NCBI GenBank assembly: GCA_016867095.1
Contig: VGKK01000052.1
Span: 1 to 7,445, forward strand
DNA: 7,445 nt
Source: Candidatus Omnitrophota bacterium
GTDB taxonomy: Bacteria > Omnitrophota > Gorgyraeia > Gygaellales > Profunditerraquicolaceae
Direction: 5' to 3'
Shown: piece by piece, positions 1 through 6,049 of the stretch
How the letters are laid out: each line of letters opens with the position of its first letter
Position numbering within the stretch: the first letter of the stretch is position 1
Notes under the pieces: model-generated
Told to the model about the DNA's origin: nothing
Databases searched by the model: none
The model's input: only the letters and a program-made list of their open reading frames with translations
Position numbers and translations under genes: made by a program

Positions 1-33
1 AAAGGTGCCGGCATATATTGCTTTCTGACACAT
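1..33 (-). CDS. coaD: Phosphopantetheine adenylyltransferase CoaD, N-terminal fragment
   Basis: Reading the minus strand from an ATG at 33 gives MCQKAIYAGTF before the window ends. This matches the start of CoaD proteins, whose first beta strand and nucleotide-binding turn read like KAIYPGTFDP or AVYAGSFDP. CoaD transfers AMP from ATP to 4'-phosphopantetheine, the penultimate step of coenzyme A synthesis in the cytosol. Only 11 codons are present, so the diagnostic T/HxGH motif lies outside the window. An AGGA about 9 nt upstream of the ATG is a weak ribosome binding site. The neighbour supports the call: rsmD followed by coaD is a very common bacterial gene order. The 71-nt gap between them holds an octamer hairpin. 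The identification rests on a short match plus this context. Confidence 0.72.
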   Translation of the reverse strand, partial: MCQKAIYAGTF

Positions 34-45
34 CTTGCGTTATCC

Positions 46-101
46 TGTTAGTCTGTTAGTCTGTTAGCCTGTTCAACGGGCTAACCGGCAACGGACTAAC
101 G
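46..101. repeat. Octamer-built inverted repeat between rsmD and coaD
   Basis: On the plus strand GTTAGTC or GTTAGCC begins at 47, 55 and 63, exactly 8 bp apart, and GTTCAAC follows at 71. The other arm carries the reverse complements GGCTAAC (79-85), GGCAAC (87-92) and GACTAAC (94-100). Bases 63-69 pair perfectly with 79-85, and 47-53 pair perfectly with 94-100, giving a long imperfect hairpin just after the rsmD stop codon. There is no U-tract on either side, so it is not a standard intrinsic terminator. It could stabilise mRNA ends or attenuate coaD expression. It shares its 8-bp period and paired inverted arms with the repeat at 5846-5969. Confidence 0.75.
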
Positions 102-104
102 AAA

Positions 105-644
105 CTACTGTTTTTTATAGAATGATAATGTGGTGTCGCCGTATTTTGCTTGCCTGAATAAACTTAAAACTCCCAGGTTCTCTGGGAGGTTATCTTTCTT
201 AAAATGCTGCACAACCACTAAACCATTGGGCGCTAATATATCATAATCGGAGAGGGTTTGCAAGGTTTTTTTTGCGAGCCCCTGGTAGTACGGGGGGTCT
301 AAAAAGATAATATCAAATTTGCGCTTTTCTTTATGCAAACTGCGGATGGCCTTTTCCGCCTGCCGGGGGTATAAATCACAAGCTATTGCCGCTAAAGAGG
401 CTATGTTCTTCTTAATGGCTAAAAGGCAATCCGGGTTATATTCTACTAAAGTTAAATCTGTCACGCCCCTGGATGAAGCCTCCAGGCCTATGGCCCCGGA
501 GCCAGCAAAGAGCTCCAGGAACGACAACCCCGAGATATCGCCGAGGATATCAAAAAGAGCCTTCCTGACCTTGTCCTGCGTAGGCCGGATGCCTTTAGGC
601 ATCTGGATAACTCTACCTTTATATCTGCCGGAAATTATGCGCAT
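105..644 (-). CDS. rsmD: 16S rRNA (guanine966-N2)-methyltransferase RsmD
   Basis: This 179-residue protein has the usual RsmD length. RsmD uses S-adenosylmethionine to methylate N2 of G966 in 16S rRNA, near the P site, late in small-subunit assembly. Visible motifs in order: the N-terminal MRIISGRYKG signature (1-10), RPTQDKVRKALF (20-31), the SAM-binding loop LELFAGSG (43-50), an acidic residue in LVEYN (66-70) for the SAM ribose, the catalytic DPPY (116-119) typical of N2-guanine methyltransferases, and the C-terminal KYGDTTLSFY (167-176). The ATG lies one base after the recG stop, with AGG 5 nt upstream inside the end of recG, so the two are probably translationally coupled. No residue expected for activity is missing. 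Confidence 0.95.
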   Translation of the reverse strand: MRIISGRYKGRVIQMPKGIRPTQDKVRKALFDILGDISGLSFLELFAGSGAIGLEASSRGVTDLTLVEYNPDCLLAIKKNIASLAAIACDLYPRQAEKAIRSLHKEKRKFDIIFLDPPYYQGLAKKTLQTLSDYDILAPNGLVVVQHFKKDNLPENLGVLSLFRQAKYGDTTLSFYKKQ

Positions 645-645
645 A

Positions 646-2742
646 TTAACCTACCACCATTAACTTATCATACTCCGGAAACCGCTGCAATAACTTTTCC
701 CTTAACAATCCGTTTGGCCGCGCCTCCAGGCGCGGGTCAAGTTGGACTAATTTAGCTGCCTCTTCCCTTGCCAGCTTCAAGAGCTGCATCTGGGTCAGGG
801 GATTGGCAATTTTCAGCTCGGTAAGCCCGTGCTGGCGCCGGCCGAAGAACTCGCCCGGCCCCCTGATCCGCAAATCCTCTTCGGCTATCTGAAACCCGTC
901 ATGGTATTTAACCATCGCTGCCAGGCGCGCCCTTGCCTCCTGGGTCTGGGCATCAGAGATTAAGAGGCAAAAAGATTCTGCCAGGCCCCTGCCTACGCGG
1001 CCGCGCAATTGATGCAACTGCGCCAGCCCAAAGCGCTCCGAATGCTCCACAATCATACAGGTAGCGTTAGCAATATCAATCCCCACTTCTAAAACCGTGG
1101 TAGAAACCAGGGCGTCCAATTCCCTCTCCTTAAATTTCAACATTACCCGATCCTGCTCCTTTTGCTTTAACCTGCCGTGGATAAGCCCCAGCCTGAACTC
1201 TTTAAATTCCCCTGCTGCCAGCTGCGCGTGCATCTTTTTGGCGCCGGCAATATCCAGGGCATAAGACTCCTCAATTACCGGATAAACAATATAAGCCTGA
1301 TGGCCCTGCCTTAACTGCTCCTTGGCGATGTTGTAGGCGGGCAGCTTATCCTTTTCGCTGAAATGCAGGGTTTTTACCGGCAACCGGCCTGCCGGAAGCT
1401 CGGAAATCACGGAAATATCTAAATCTCCGTACAGGGTAATCGCCAGGGTGCGCGGGATAGGCGTTGCCGTCATAATCAAGACATCAGGGTTAGGGCCTTT
1501 CTGGGGTAAAAGCGCGCGCTGGCCCACGCCAAATTTATGCTGCTCGTCAATGACCACTAACCCTAAATTCTTAAACTGCACCCCTTGTTCTAATAAGCTG
1601 TGCGTGCCAATAACTAAATCTACCTTGCCTTGCTTAATCTCCTGATAAATCCTGTCTTTCTCTTTCTGCGTTGCGCCGCTGGTAAGCAAAATAATTTTTA
1701 CTTCCCTGTCCTGGTGACCTGGTGACCTGGTGACCTGGTGACTTATTTTGTCGTAATGCTGCCTGGCCAAGACCTCCGTCGGCGCCATAAAGGCCGCCTG
1801 GTATCCTCCTTGAACAGCCAAAAGGCTGGCAATAGTTGCCACTACTGTCTTTCCCGAACCTACATCTCCCTGCAACAGGCGCTGCATAGCCTGGGGCCTG
1901 GCCATATCTTCTTTTATTTCGGCAATGACTCTTTCCTGGGCCGCGGTTAATTTAAAAGGCAGACGCGCGATAAAACCCTCTGCCAGGGGGCCATCTACCT
2001 TATGGGCGATACCCAGCTTTTCTTTCTTCTTCAGCTTGCGCAAGGCCAGCGGCAATTGAAAGAGGAAAAATTCCTCAAAGGCCAGCCTCTGGTAAGCCTG
2101 CTTTTTAAGCTCTAAATTATCCGGGAAGTGAATATTGATGATGCTTTTGGCCAGGTTCAAAAAGCTGTTTCTTGAGCGCGCATCATAAGGCAGGAAATCA
2201 CCAATTCCGGGGAGATATTCGTCCAGCGCTGATTTTACGCATTGGCGCATACTGCGCTGGGTCAGGCCTTCGGGCAAAGAATAAACCGGCACAATCCTGC
2301 CGATATTCAGGGATTCGTCCGCGTCGCCGGAAATAATCTCAAATTCCGGAGAACTCATTTGCAGGCGCCCGGCGTATTCCTCTGTCTTGCCGTACAATAC
2401 CAGGGTAGTGCCTACTTTAAAATAATCCGCCAGATAAGGCTGGTTAAACCAGACACAAAATAGTTTTCCCGTGCCGTCGCCCACAGCCGCCTCAACAATG
2501 CTAAACCCCCGCCGCCGGAAAGACTTACGCTCGCCCCTTGCCAGGACCCTGGCCTTTATCGTCTGGTGTTGGCCGGCCTGTAATTTGGAGATGGCAAGAA
2601 AATTGGTCCGGTCTTCATAGCGCCGGGGAAAATAGTAGAGCAGGTCCTCTATGGTAGATATGCCGGCCTTATTAAAGGATTTTGCCCTCTTCGGGCCGAT
2701 GCCCTTTAAATACCGGACAGAGGTACTCAATAACTTTTCCAT
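646..2742 (-). CDS. recG: ATP-dependent DNA helicase RecG
   Basis: RecG is a monomeric superfamily 2 translocase that remodels stalled replication forks and Holliday junctions. The 698-residue length is normal. Domain order: an N-terminal helix-hairpin-like LKGIGPKRA (12-20), the OB-type wedge domain (about 60-140) that splits the fork, Walker A GDVGSGKT (292-299), APTEVLARQH (320-329), the DEQH box (399-402), TATPIPRT (425-432), motif VI QLRGRVGR (578-585) and the TRG region around GPGEFFGRRQHG (628-639). The ATG is 2 nt after the preceding stop with no clear Shine-Dalgarno sequence, so translation probably depends on coupling. Residues 334-344 are encoded by four tandem copies of an octamer. 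They add about 7 residues relative to E. coli RecG, recalled from memory, in the loop after motif Ia. The frame stays open and all motifs are intact, so the protein is probably functional. Confidence 0.98.
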   Translation of the reverse strand: MEKLLSTSVRYLKGIGPKRAKSFNKAGISTIEDLLYYFPRRYEDRTNFLAISKLQAGQHQTIKARVLARGERKSFRRRGFSIVEAAVGDGTGKLFCVWFNQPYLADYFKVGTTLVLYGKTEEYAGRLQMSSPEFEIISGDADESLNIGRIVPVYSLPEGLTQRSMRQCVKSALDEYLPGIGDFLPYDARSRNSFLNLAKSIINIHFPDNLELKKQAYQRLAFEEFFLFQLPLALRKLKKKEKLGIAHKVDGPLAEGFIARLPFKLTAAQERVIAEIKEDMARPQAMQRLLQGDVGSGKTVVATIASLLAVQGGYQAAFMAPTEVLARQHYDKISHQVTRSPGHQDREVKIILLTSGATQKEKDRIYQEIKQGKVDLVIGTHSLLEQGVQFKNLGLVVIDEQHKFGVGQRALLPQKGPNPDVLIMTATPIPRTLAITLYGDLDISVISELPAGRLPVKTLHFSEKDKLPAYNIAKEQLRQGHQAYIVYPVIEESYALDIAGAKKMHAQLAAGEFKEFRLGLIHGRLKQKEQDRVMLKFKERELDALVSTTVLEVGIDIANATCMIVEHSERFGLAQLHQLRGRVGRGLAESFCLLISDAQTQEARARLAAMVKYHDGFQIAEEDLRIRGPGEFFGRRQHGLTELKIANPLTQMQLLKLAREEAAKLVQLDPRLEARPNGLLREKLLQRFPEYDKLMVVG
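1711..1742. repeat. Four perfect tandem CTGGTGAC octamers inside recG
   Basis: CTGGTGAC is repeated four times without error, starting at 1711, 1719, 1727 and 1735 on the plus strand. On the coding strand this reads as CACCAGGT-type octamers through RecG residues 334-344. Because 8 is not a multiple of 3, each unit is read in a different frame, giving the low-complexity peptide SHQVTRSPGHQ. CTGGTGAC also ends the array beside the rRNA operon (7356-7363), so this looks like a member of a dispersed repeat family rather than purely local codon bias. No inverted partner array is visible nearby. Confidence 0.93.
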
Positions 2743-2744
2743 AA

Positions 2745-3206
2745 CTAAAGGGTAATCTGCGGCTTTTCTGAATCAGATTGGGGCTTTGCCGGTAAAGGAG
2801 ATTTTTTCTGCGGGGCAGGGGGCTTTCTTTTGCCCGGAGTTACCTCTATTTCAAAGGCCCGGGTAGAATAAGTTTCCTTTTTTATCTTCAACAAACTCGG
2901 TTCAATTTTAAGTTTGCCGGCCTGGGTGGCTGCTAAAATAAAAGCGTAGGACAAAATAGTTTTTACCCCGCCCCTTGCCAGCGATACCTGGGAAGATTTT
3001 GACTGCGATATTACCGCAAAACCTTTAAATTTTGGCAGCTGGGGCAGAGGTATATTTTTATCGGTAGAAGTAATGGTAAGTTTATAGGTAAGGCTTTCAT
3101 CGGTAGTCATCGCCTTCTTATTTACTTCGGCTTTCAAAGAAGTCTCTGCCAGGGCCGTGGTAGTAAATAAGAAAATAAAAATGGGAGTTAAAAAAAATTT
3201 AGTCAT
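2745..3206 (-). CDS. Secreted stand-alone BatD N-domain-like protein
   Basis: The 153-residue product starts with a clear signal peptide: Lys3, a hydrophobic stretch and an ALA|ET cleavage site near residue 20. The rest resembles the first Ig-like domain of BatD (oxygen-tolerance) proteins: LKAEVNKKAMTTDESLTYKL, then LPQLPKFKGFAVISQSKSS, a GG turn with YAFIL, then GKLKIEPSLLKIKKETYST and a final FEIEV strand. Full BatD proteins have several such domains and a membrane helix, usually next to the MoxR/BatA/BatB genes. None of that is present here. The C-terminus is a Pro/Lys-rich tail of about 30 residues. I chose the ATG at 3206, which has GGAG 7 nt upstream, over the TTG one codon earlier. 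It overlaps the preceding gene by 8 nt and ends 2 nt before recG. Its function is unknown, probably periplasmic binding or scaffolding. Confidence 0.7.
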   Translation of the reverse strand: MTKFFLTPIFIFLFTTTALAETSLKAEVNKKAMTTDESLTYKLTITSTDKNIPLPQLPKFKGFAVISQSKSSQVSLARGGVKTILSYAFILAATQAGKLKIEPSLLKIKKETYSTRAFEIEVTPGKRKPPAPQKKSPLPAKPQSDSEKPQITL

Positions 3207-3654
3207 CAATCAACTCCGGAAAAAGAACCAGCGCGTCAAACCCCTTAGAGAAGCGGTAAATCAGAAAATAAACTAAGGGGTTCTTTCTTTGCGCGTTATC
3301 TATTGCCAAATGCAGCGACAGACTCAGGCTAAATAGCATTAAAGGACGCGACCCCAGGCTCAGGCTCAATAGAAACAAAACAAAACCCATTTCCCAGGAA
3401 TGCAACAATAAGTAAACCTTGCCCGAACGCAGGTATGCGCCCCTTAAGAATTCCTTTAATTTGAACCTGTTTTTGAAAAATATAAAATAATCCACAAAGT
3501 GGTCCAGGTCTATAAAATTCCCGCCCAGGATAATCATAAAGGGGTAAAATAGATTTGCGGCCTTCTGGTAAGCCCAAAGGGACAATAAAATGCTTACCCC
3601 AATATGCATTGACATATCTACAAGAAATCTCCTCATATAATTATCGCTTCTCAT
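3199..3654 (-). CDS. YdjM/DUF457-like membrane metal-dependent hydrolase family protein
   Basis: This 151-residue protein has about four hydrophobic segments (roughly 16-30, 34-50, 81-99, 103-119). It carries a spaced His/Asp set: His17 in SMHIGVS, Asp49, Asp51 and His52 in FIDLDHFVD, His85 in LLHSWE, and His115 and Asp118 in LHLAID. YdjM-type inner-membrane proteins have the same order (an early His, PDxDH, THS, HxxxD), so I infer the same family and probable metal binding. The substrate is not known even for well-studied members. The start is uncertain: the ATG at 3654 lies 14 nt after the preceding stop with only a weak AGG. An AGGAG inside the gene could serve Met14 (3615) or Met16. The end overlaps the BatD-like gene, indicating coupling. 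Confidence 0.65.
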   Translation of the reverse strand: MRSDNYMRRFLVDMSMHIGVSILLSLWAYQKAANLFYPFMIILGGNFIDLDHFVDYFIFFKNRFKLKEFLRGAYLRSGKVYLLLHSWEMGFVLFLLSLSLGSRPLMLFSLSLSLHLAIDNAQRKNPLVYFLIYRFSKGFDALVLFPELIDD

Positions 3655-3668
3655 CGCGGCATACCTAT

Positions 3669-4163
3669 TTATTTCTGGGGCAGCTCCGGTTTCTTTGGAG
3701 ACAAGATCTTAACCGTCCCGCTCTTTCCTGTCGCCTTTATCCTGCCCTCGTTAAATAAAACCTTCTTAAAGGCGATGCTTGTCTTGCCGGGCTGGGCCTG
3801 GCCGGAAACTTTAAAAGAAACCTTCAGGAGATTGCCCCTGCCTTTAAGGGCATCCACATTGTATATCGCGATATTCAGCGTGCCCGGGGAATTCTTATAA
3901 ACTAGCGCGCCCTTATTCTCAAGCATGGTTCCGCTTTTGTCCAGGCGGGAAAAAGAAAGTATAGAGGCATCGTATTTCAAGCCTAAATCCATAGAAATAA
4001 CCCCTGCGCCGTCAAGCTTAGTTACCGTAATAGGCAATTCCACGCTTTCTCCCGGCTGCGCGTCACGGCTGCCCACCTCTACCTTAACCGCCGCGGCATA
4101 AACAGGTTGCCACGCCAATAACAACGCTGACGCAATGATAAGAATTAAATTTTTCTTAAACAT
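3669..4163 (-). CDS. Secreted cohesin-domain protein
   Basis: The 164-residue product has a signal peptide (MFKKN, a hydrophobic core, VYAAA; cleavage near residues 23-25) followed by a single cohesin-type domain from about 26 to 155. Matching features are VKVEVGSRDAQPGESVELPI at its start, then GVISMDLGLKYDASILSF, a strand containing LNIAIYNVDAL, and LLKVSFKVSGQAQPGKTSI near the end. Cohesins bind dockerin modules in cellulosomes, but many bacteria outside the Clostridia carry lone cohesins with unknown partners. There is no dockerin, SLH domain, sortase motif or second membrane anchor. The C-terminus is a short Pro/Lys tail resembling that of the BatD-like neighbour. The Shine-Dalgarno AGGAGG (4170-4175) is excellent, with 6-nt spacing, and suggests this is the best-translated gene of the cluster. 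It follows the aldolase gene by 20 nt. No dockerin is visible in this window. Confidence 0.85.
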   Translation of the reverse strand: MFKKNLILIIASALLLAWQPVYAAAVKVEVGSRDAQPGESVELPITVTKLDGAGVISMDLGLKYDASILSFSRLDKSGTMLENKGALVYKNSPGTLNIAIYNVDALKGRGNLLKVSFKVSGQAQPGKTSIAFKKVLFNEGRIKATGKSGTVKILSPKKPELPQK

Positions 4164-4183
4164 TTTGCTCCTCCTTTCGCTAA

Positions 4184-4837
4184 TTATTCTACGCCACCCG
4201 CGCCCTTTGTCAACTCAAAAGGCAACTGCCGCACATAGGCCTTGATGGCGCCGGCAATACTGGAGTAATCTTTATTTTGCAGCCATTCCTTCTTAAAGAC
4301 GCTGGCGCCAAAACTTACCGCGCTGGCGCCGCAAGTAAAATATTCGCGCATATTTTGCGCGGTTACGCCGGAGCAGGCTAAAAGCTCAATCTGGTTAAAG
4401 GGGCCCTTAATCTCCCGGAAATATTCCGGGCCGAAAAATTTGACGGGAAAAACCTTTACCATAGTCGCGCCTGCCTGCCAGGCATTATAAATCTCCTCTG
4501 CGGTCAACGCCCCGGGAAATACGGGTATTTTTCTGTCTACGCAGTATTTTACTACCTCCTGCACCAATACCGGCATCACGATAAAGGTCGCGCCGGCGTC
4601 TATTGCGGACTTTAAGCTGTCTATGCCTAAAACCGTGCCCGCGCCCAAGACCAGGCGTCCCTGCGCTATTTTCCTGGCCTTCTGGATTAACTGCGCAGCA
4701 TCCGGGGTATTCATAGTAATCTCCAGCGTGCGCAGGCCGGCGGAAACCACGGTTTCAATGAGCGGCTCAATCTGCTCTAATTCCGCGCCCCGTAGAATAC
4801 CCAGTACAGGCTGTTTCTTAAATTCTGCTATATCCAT
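4184..4837 (-). CDS. eda: KDPG/KHG-type class I pyruvate aldolase (Eda family)
   Basis: The 217-residue protein is a TIM-barrel aldolase that cleaves 2-keto-3-deoxy-6-phosphogluconate or 2-keto-4-hydroxyglutarate to pyruvate plus an aldehyde through a Schiff base. Visible features: VLGILRG near the N-terminus, catalytic Glu39 in LEITMNT, GAGTV (65-69), the Schiff-base Lys128 in MVKVFPVKFFGPEYF, and KGPF. Two positions differ from E. coli Eda: Asn43 replaces the active-site Arg, as other family members also vary, and the phosphate loop PTGG reads ACSG (154-157). The substrate may therefore differ. I chose the ATG at 4837, which has GAGGAG 10 nt upstream. An in-frame ATG at 4855 would add 6 residues and overlap the previous gene. 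It is coupled to the DRE-TIM aldolase upstream. No Entner-Doudoroff dehydratase or sugar kinase is in the window. Confidence 0.88.
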   Translation of the reverse strand: MDIAEFKKQPVLGILRGAELEQIEPLIETVVSAGLRTLEITMNTPDAAQLIQKARKIAQGRLVLGAGTVLGIDSLKSAIDAGATFIVMPVLVQEVVKYCVDRKIPVFPGALTAEEIYNAWQAGATMVKVFPVKFFGPEYFREIKGPFNQIELLACSGVTAQNMREYFTCGASAVSFGASVFKKEWLQNKDYSSIAGAIKAYVRQLPFELTKGAGGVE

Positions 4838-4844
4838 TGTGCCT

Positions 4845-5795
4845 TTACTCCTCATCCTCTCCCACTAAACTTTCATAAAACTCGCGGTAATTTTCCTTTT
4901 TATCGCTGTTGCGCAGGGCCATTGCCGCGCGGGGATGCTCGTCCAGAATTCCCGTAATAGCGTAAGGAATGATATAGCCCCACTCAATTTTATCGCGCAA
5001 CGGAATAAACTCCTTGGAAATTAAATCCAGGACCGGCCGGATATCAAACTTGGGATTCTTTAAAAATCCCAGAATTAATTCCAGGGGGCAATTGCCGGCG
5101 GCCCGGCCTAAACCATAGACCGTGCCGTCCACAAAGTTCGCGTCATAAATAATGGCCTCAATGGTATTGCCGAAGGCAAGCTGCTGGTTGTTATGCGCGT
5201 GCATCCCTATCTCTTTAGTCTTGATGATACTCTTTGCCTTTTTGATGAGGAACTCCGTAGTCTCCTGATACAGGGCCCCGAAGCTATCCACGATATAGAT
5301 GACATTGGCCTTACTTTCCTTTTCCAATTGCTCCAAGGCTTCGGTCAATTCATTATCCAGGGCGCGGGATATAGCCATAATATTTACCGTGGTCTCATAG
5401 CCCTTGTCGGCGAACTGGTTCACCAGGTATATGGCCTTATCAATGTCTTTGACATAGGAAGCTACCCTGACCATCGCTACCGGGCTTTCCTTGCGGGGTA
5501 AAACATCCTCAATATCCACCCTGTCCACATCCACCATCACCGATATCTTGGTGCGCGACGGGATACCGTCAATAACCCTTTTTATATCTTCGTCATCGCA
5601 AAATTTCCACTTGCCGAATTCCTTGGGCGAAAATAACTTCTTGGAATTTTTATAGCCAATCTCCATATAATCTACGCCAGCCTCGGAAAGCGCTTTATAC
5701 ACCTCGCGCACAAAGCGAAAGTCAAAATCGTGGTTATTAATCAGGCCGCCGTCGCGGATGGTGCAATCAAATACCTTAATCTTTTCCCGGAACAT
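4845..5795 (-). CDS. DRE-TIM metallolyase, 4-hydroxy-2-oxovalerate aldolase-like
   Basis: The 316-residue TIM barrel belongs to the HMGL-like superfamily. The DRE motif appears as DCTIRDGG (10-17) with Arg14 and Asp15, and the metal ligands as HAHNN (199-203). Also visible are VDSFGALY (169-176) and DGTVYGLGRAAGN (223-235), which is close to 4-hydroxy-2-oxovalerate aldolases. In DmpG/BphI the residue three after the motif Asp is a catalytic His; here it is Leu18, as expected for the HOA-like subgroup rather than true DmpG. No acylating aldehyde dehydrogenase partner (DmpF) is nearby. The probable chemistry is divalent-metal-dependent C-C bond formation or cleavage on a 2-keto acid, substrate unknown. 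It is the first gene of the cluster, with AGGAGG 4 nt before the ATG and a perfect palindrome further upstream. The acidic C-terminus GEDEE overlaps the ribosome binding site of the next gene. Confidence 0.85.
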   Translation of the reverse strand: MFREKIKVFDCTIRDGGLINNHDFDFRFVREVYKALSEAGVDYMEIGYKNSKKLFSPKEFGKWKFCDDEDIKRVIDGIPSRTKISVMVDVDRVDIEDVLPRKESPVAMVRVASYVKDIDKAIYLVNQFADKGYETTVNIMAISRALDNELTEALEQLEKESKANVIYIVDSFGALYQETTEFLIKKAKSIIKTKEIGMHAHNNQQLAFGNTIEAIIYDANFVDGTVYGLGRAAGNCPLELILGFLKNPKFDIRPVLDLISKEFIPLRDKIEWGYIIPYAITGILDEHPRAAMALRNSDKKENYREFYESLVGEDEE

Positions 5796-5805
5796 CTCTC
5801 CTCCT

Positions 5806-5819
5806 GTAATATATATTAC
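5806..5819. promoter_or_regulatory. Perfect 14-bp palindrome before the aldolase operon
   Basis: GTAATATATATTAC is identical to its own reverse complement. It lies 10 nt upstream of the ATG at 5795, directly before the GGAGGAG ribosome binding site and just downstream of a TATAAG (minus strand, 5819-5824) that could be a -10 box. No convincing -35 was found. The position would suit an operator for a dimeric regulator of the first operon genes. An AT-rich palindrome this short can also arise by chance. Confidence 0.4.
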
Positions 5820-5845
5820 TTATAGCTCTGACTAATTGCGAGCAT

Positions 5846-5969
5846 CAGACTATCAGAATATCAGAGCGAGAAAATCAGATTATTAGAATACCAGAAAGAC
5901 AGGAGAATTCCGCGCCTTATCTGACAATCTGATACTCTGATAATCCCGCTCTGATATTCTGGTCCTCTG
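5846..5969. repeat. 124-nt inverted repeat of CTG-led octamers
   Basis: The left arm has CAG (once TAG) at 5846, 5854, 5862, 5876, 5884, 5892 and 5900. The right arm has CTG at 5921, 5929, 5937, 5951, 5959 and 5967. Steps are 8 bp except for one 14-bp step at the same place in each arm, so all six pairs mirror around 5907.5. Comparing 5846-5894 with the reverse complement of 5921-5969 gives 38 of 49 identities, including a 15-bp perfect block CAGAATATCAGAGCG (5854-5868). The 26-nt loop contains GAATTC. No U-tract follows. It lies between the end of dus and the aldolase operon. The remaining intergenic bases (5970-6049) show no gene. Confidence 0.88.
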
Positions 5970-6049
5970 ATATTCGCTTAAAAGACGACTATTTTGGTTC
6001 GACACCAGAAAACCCCGGTCTTTAGCAGTGGTCTAACGGAGTTTACTTA

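Noticed and set aside
46..101. Intrinsic terminator of rsmD
   Set aside because: The hairpin is stable but lacks a U-tract on the minus strand, and coaD begins shortly after, so the operon probably continues.
319..663. Plus-strand open frame of 114 codons opposite rsmD, and the other plus-strand frames opposite recG, eda, the HOA-like gene and dus
   Set aside because: They lie antisense to strongly supported genes, have no recognisable domain and are explained as frame shadows.
3329..3577. Minus-strand open frame of 82 codons within the YdjM-like gene
   Set aside because: It is an alternative frame of a gene with a conserved His/Asp motif set; the product has no recognisable features.
5846..5969. 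CRISPR-like array
   Set aside because: Units are 8 bp with no spacers, and the two halves are inverted rather than direct repeats. No cas gene is present.
5989..6012. A tRNA T-arm-like sequence on the plus strand (TTTGG, loop TTCGACA, CCAGA, then AAACCCC)
   Set aside because: The 5-bp T-stem and following seven bases look right, but no matching GGGGTTT acceptor strand, D-arm or anticodon arm is found in the 65 bases upstream, which belong to the octamer hairpin. A chance match or a tRNA remnant; not called.
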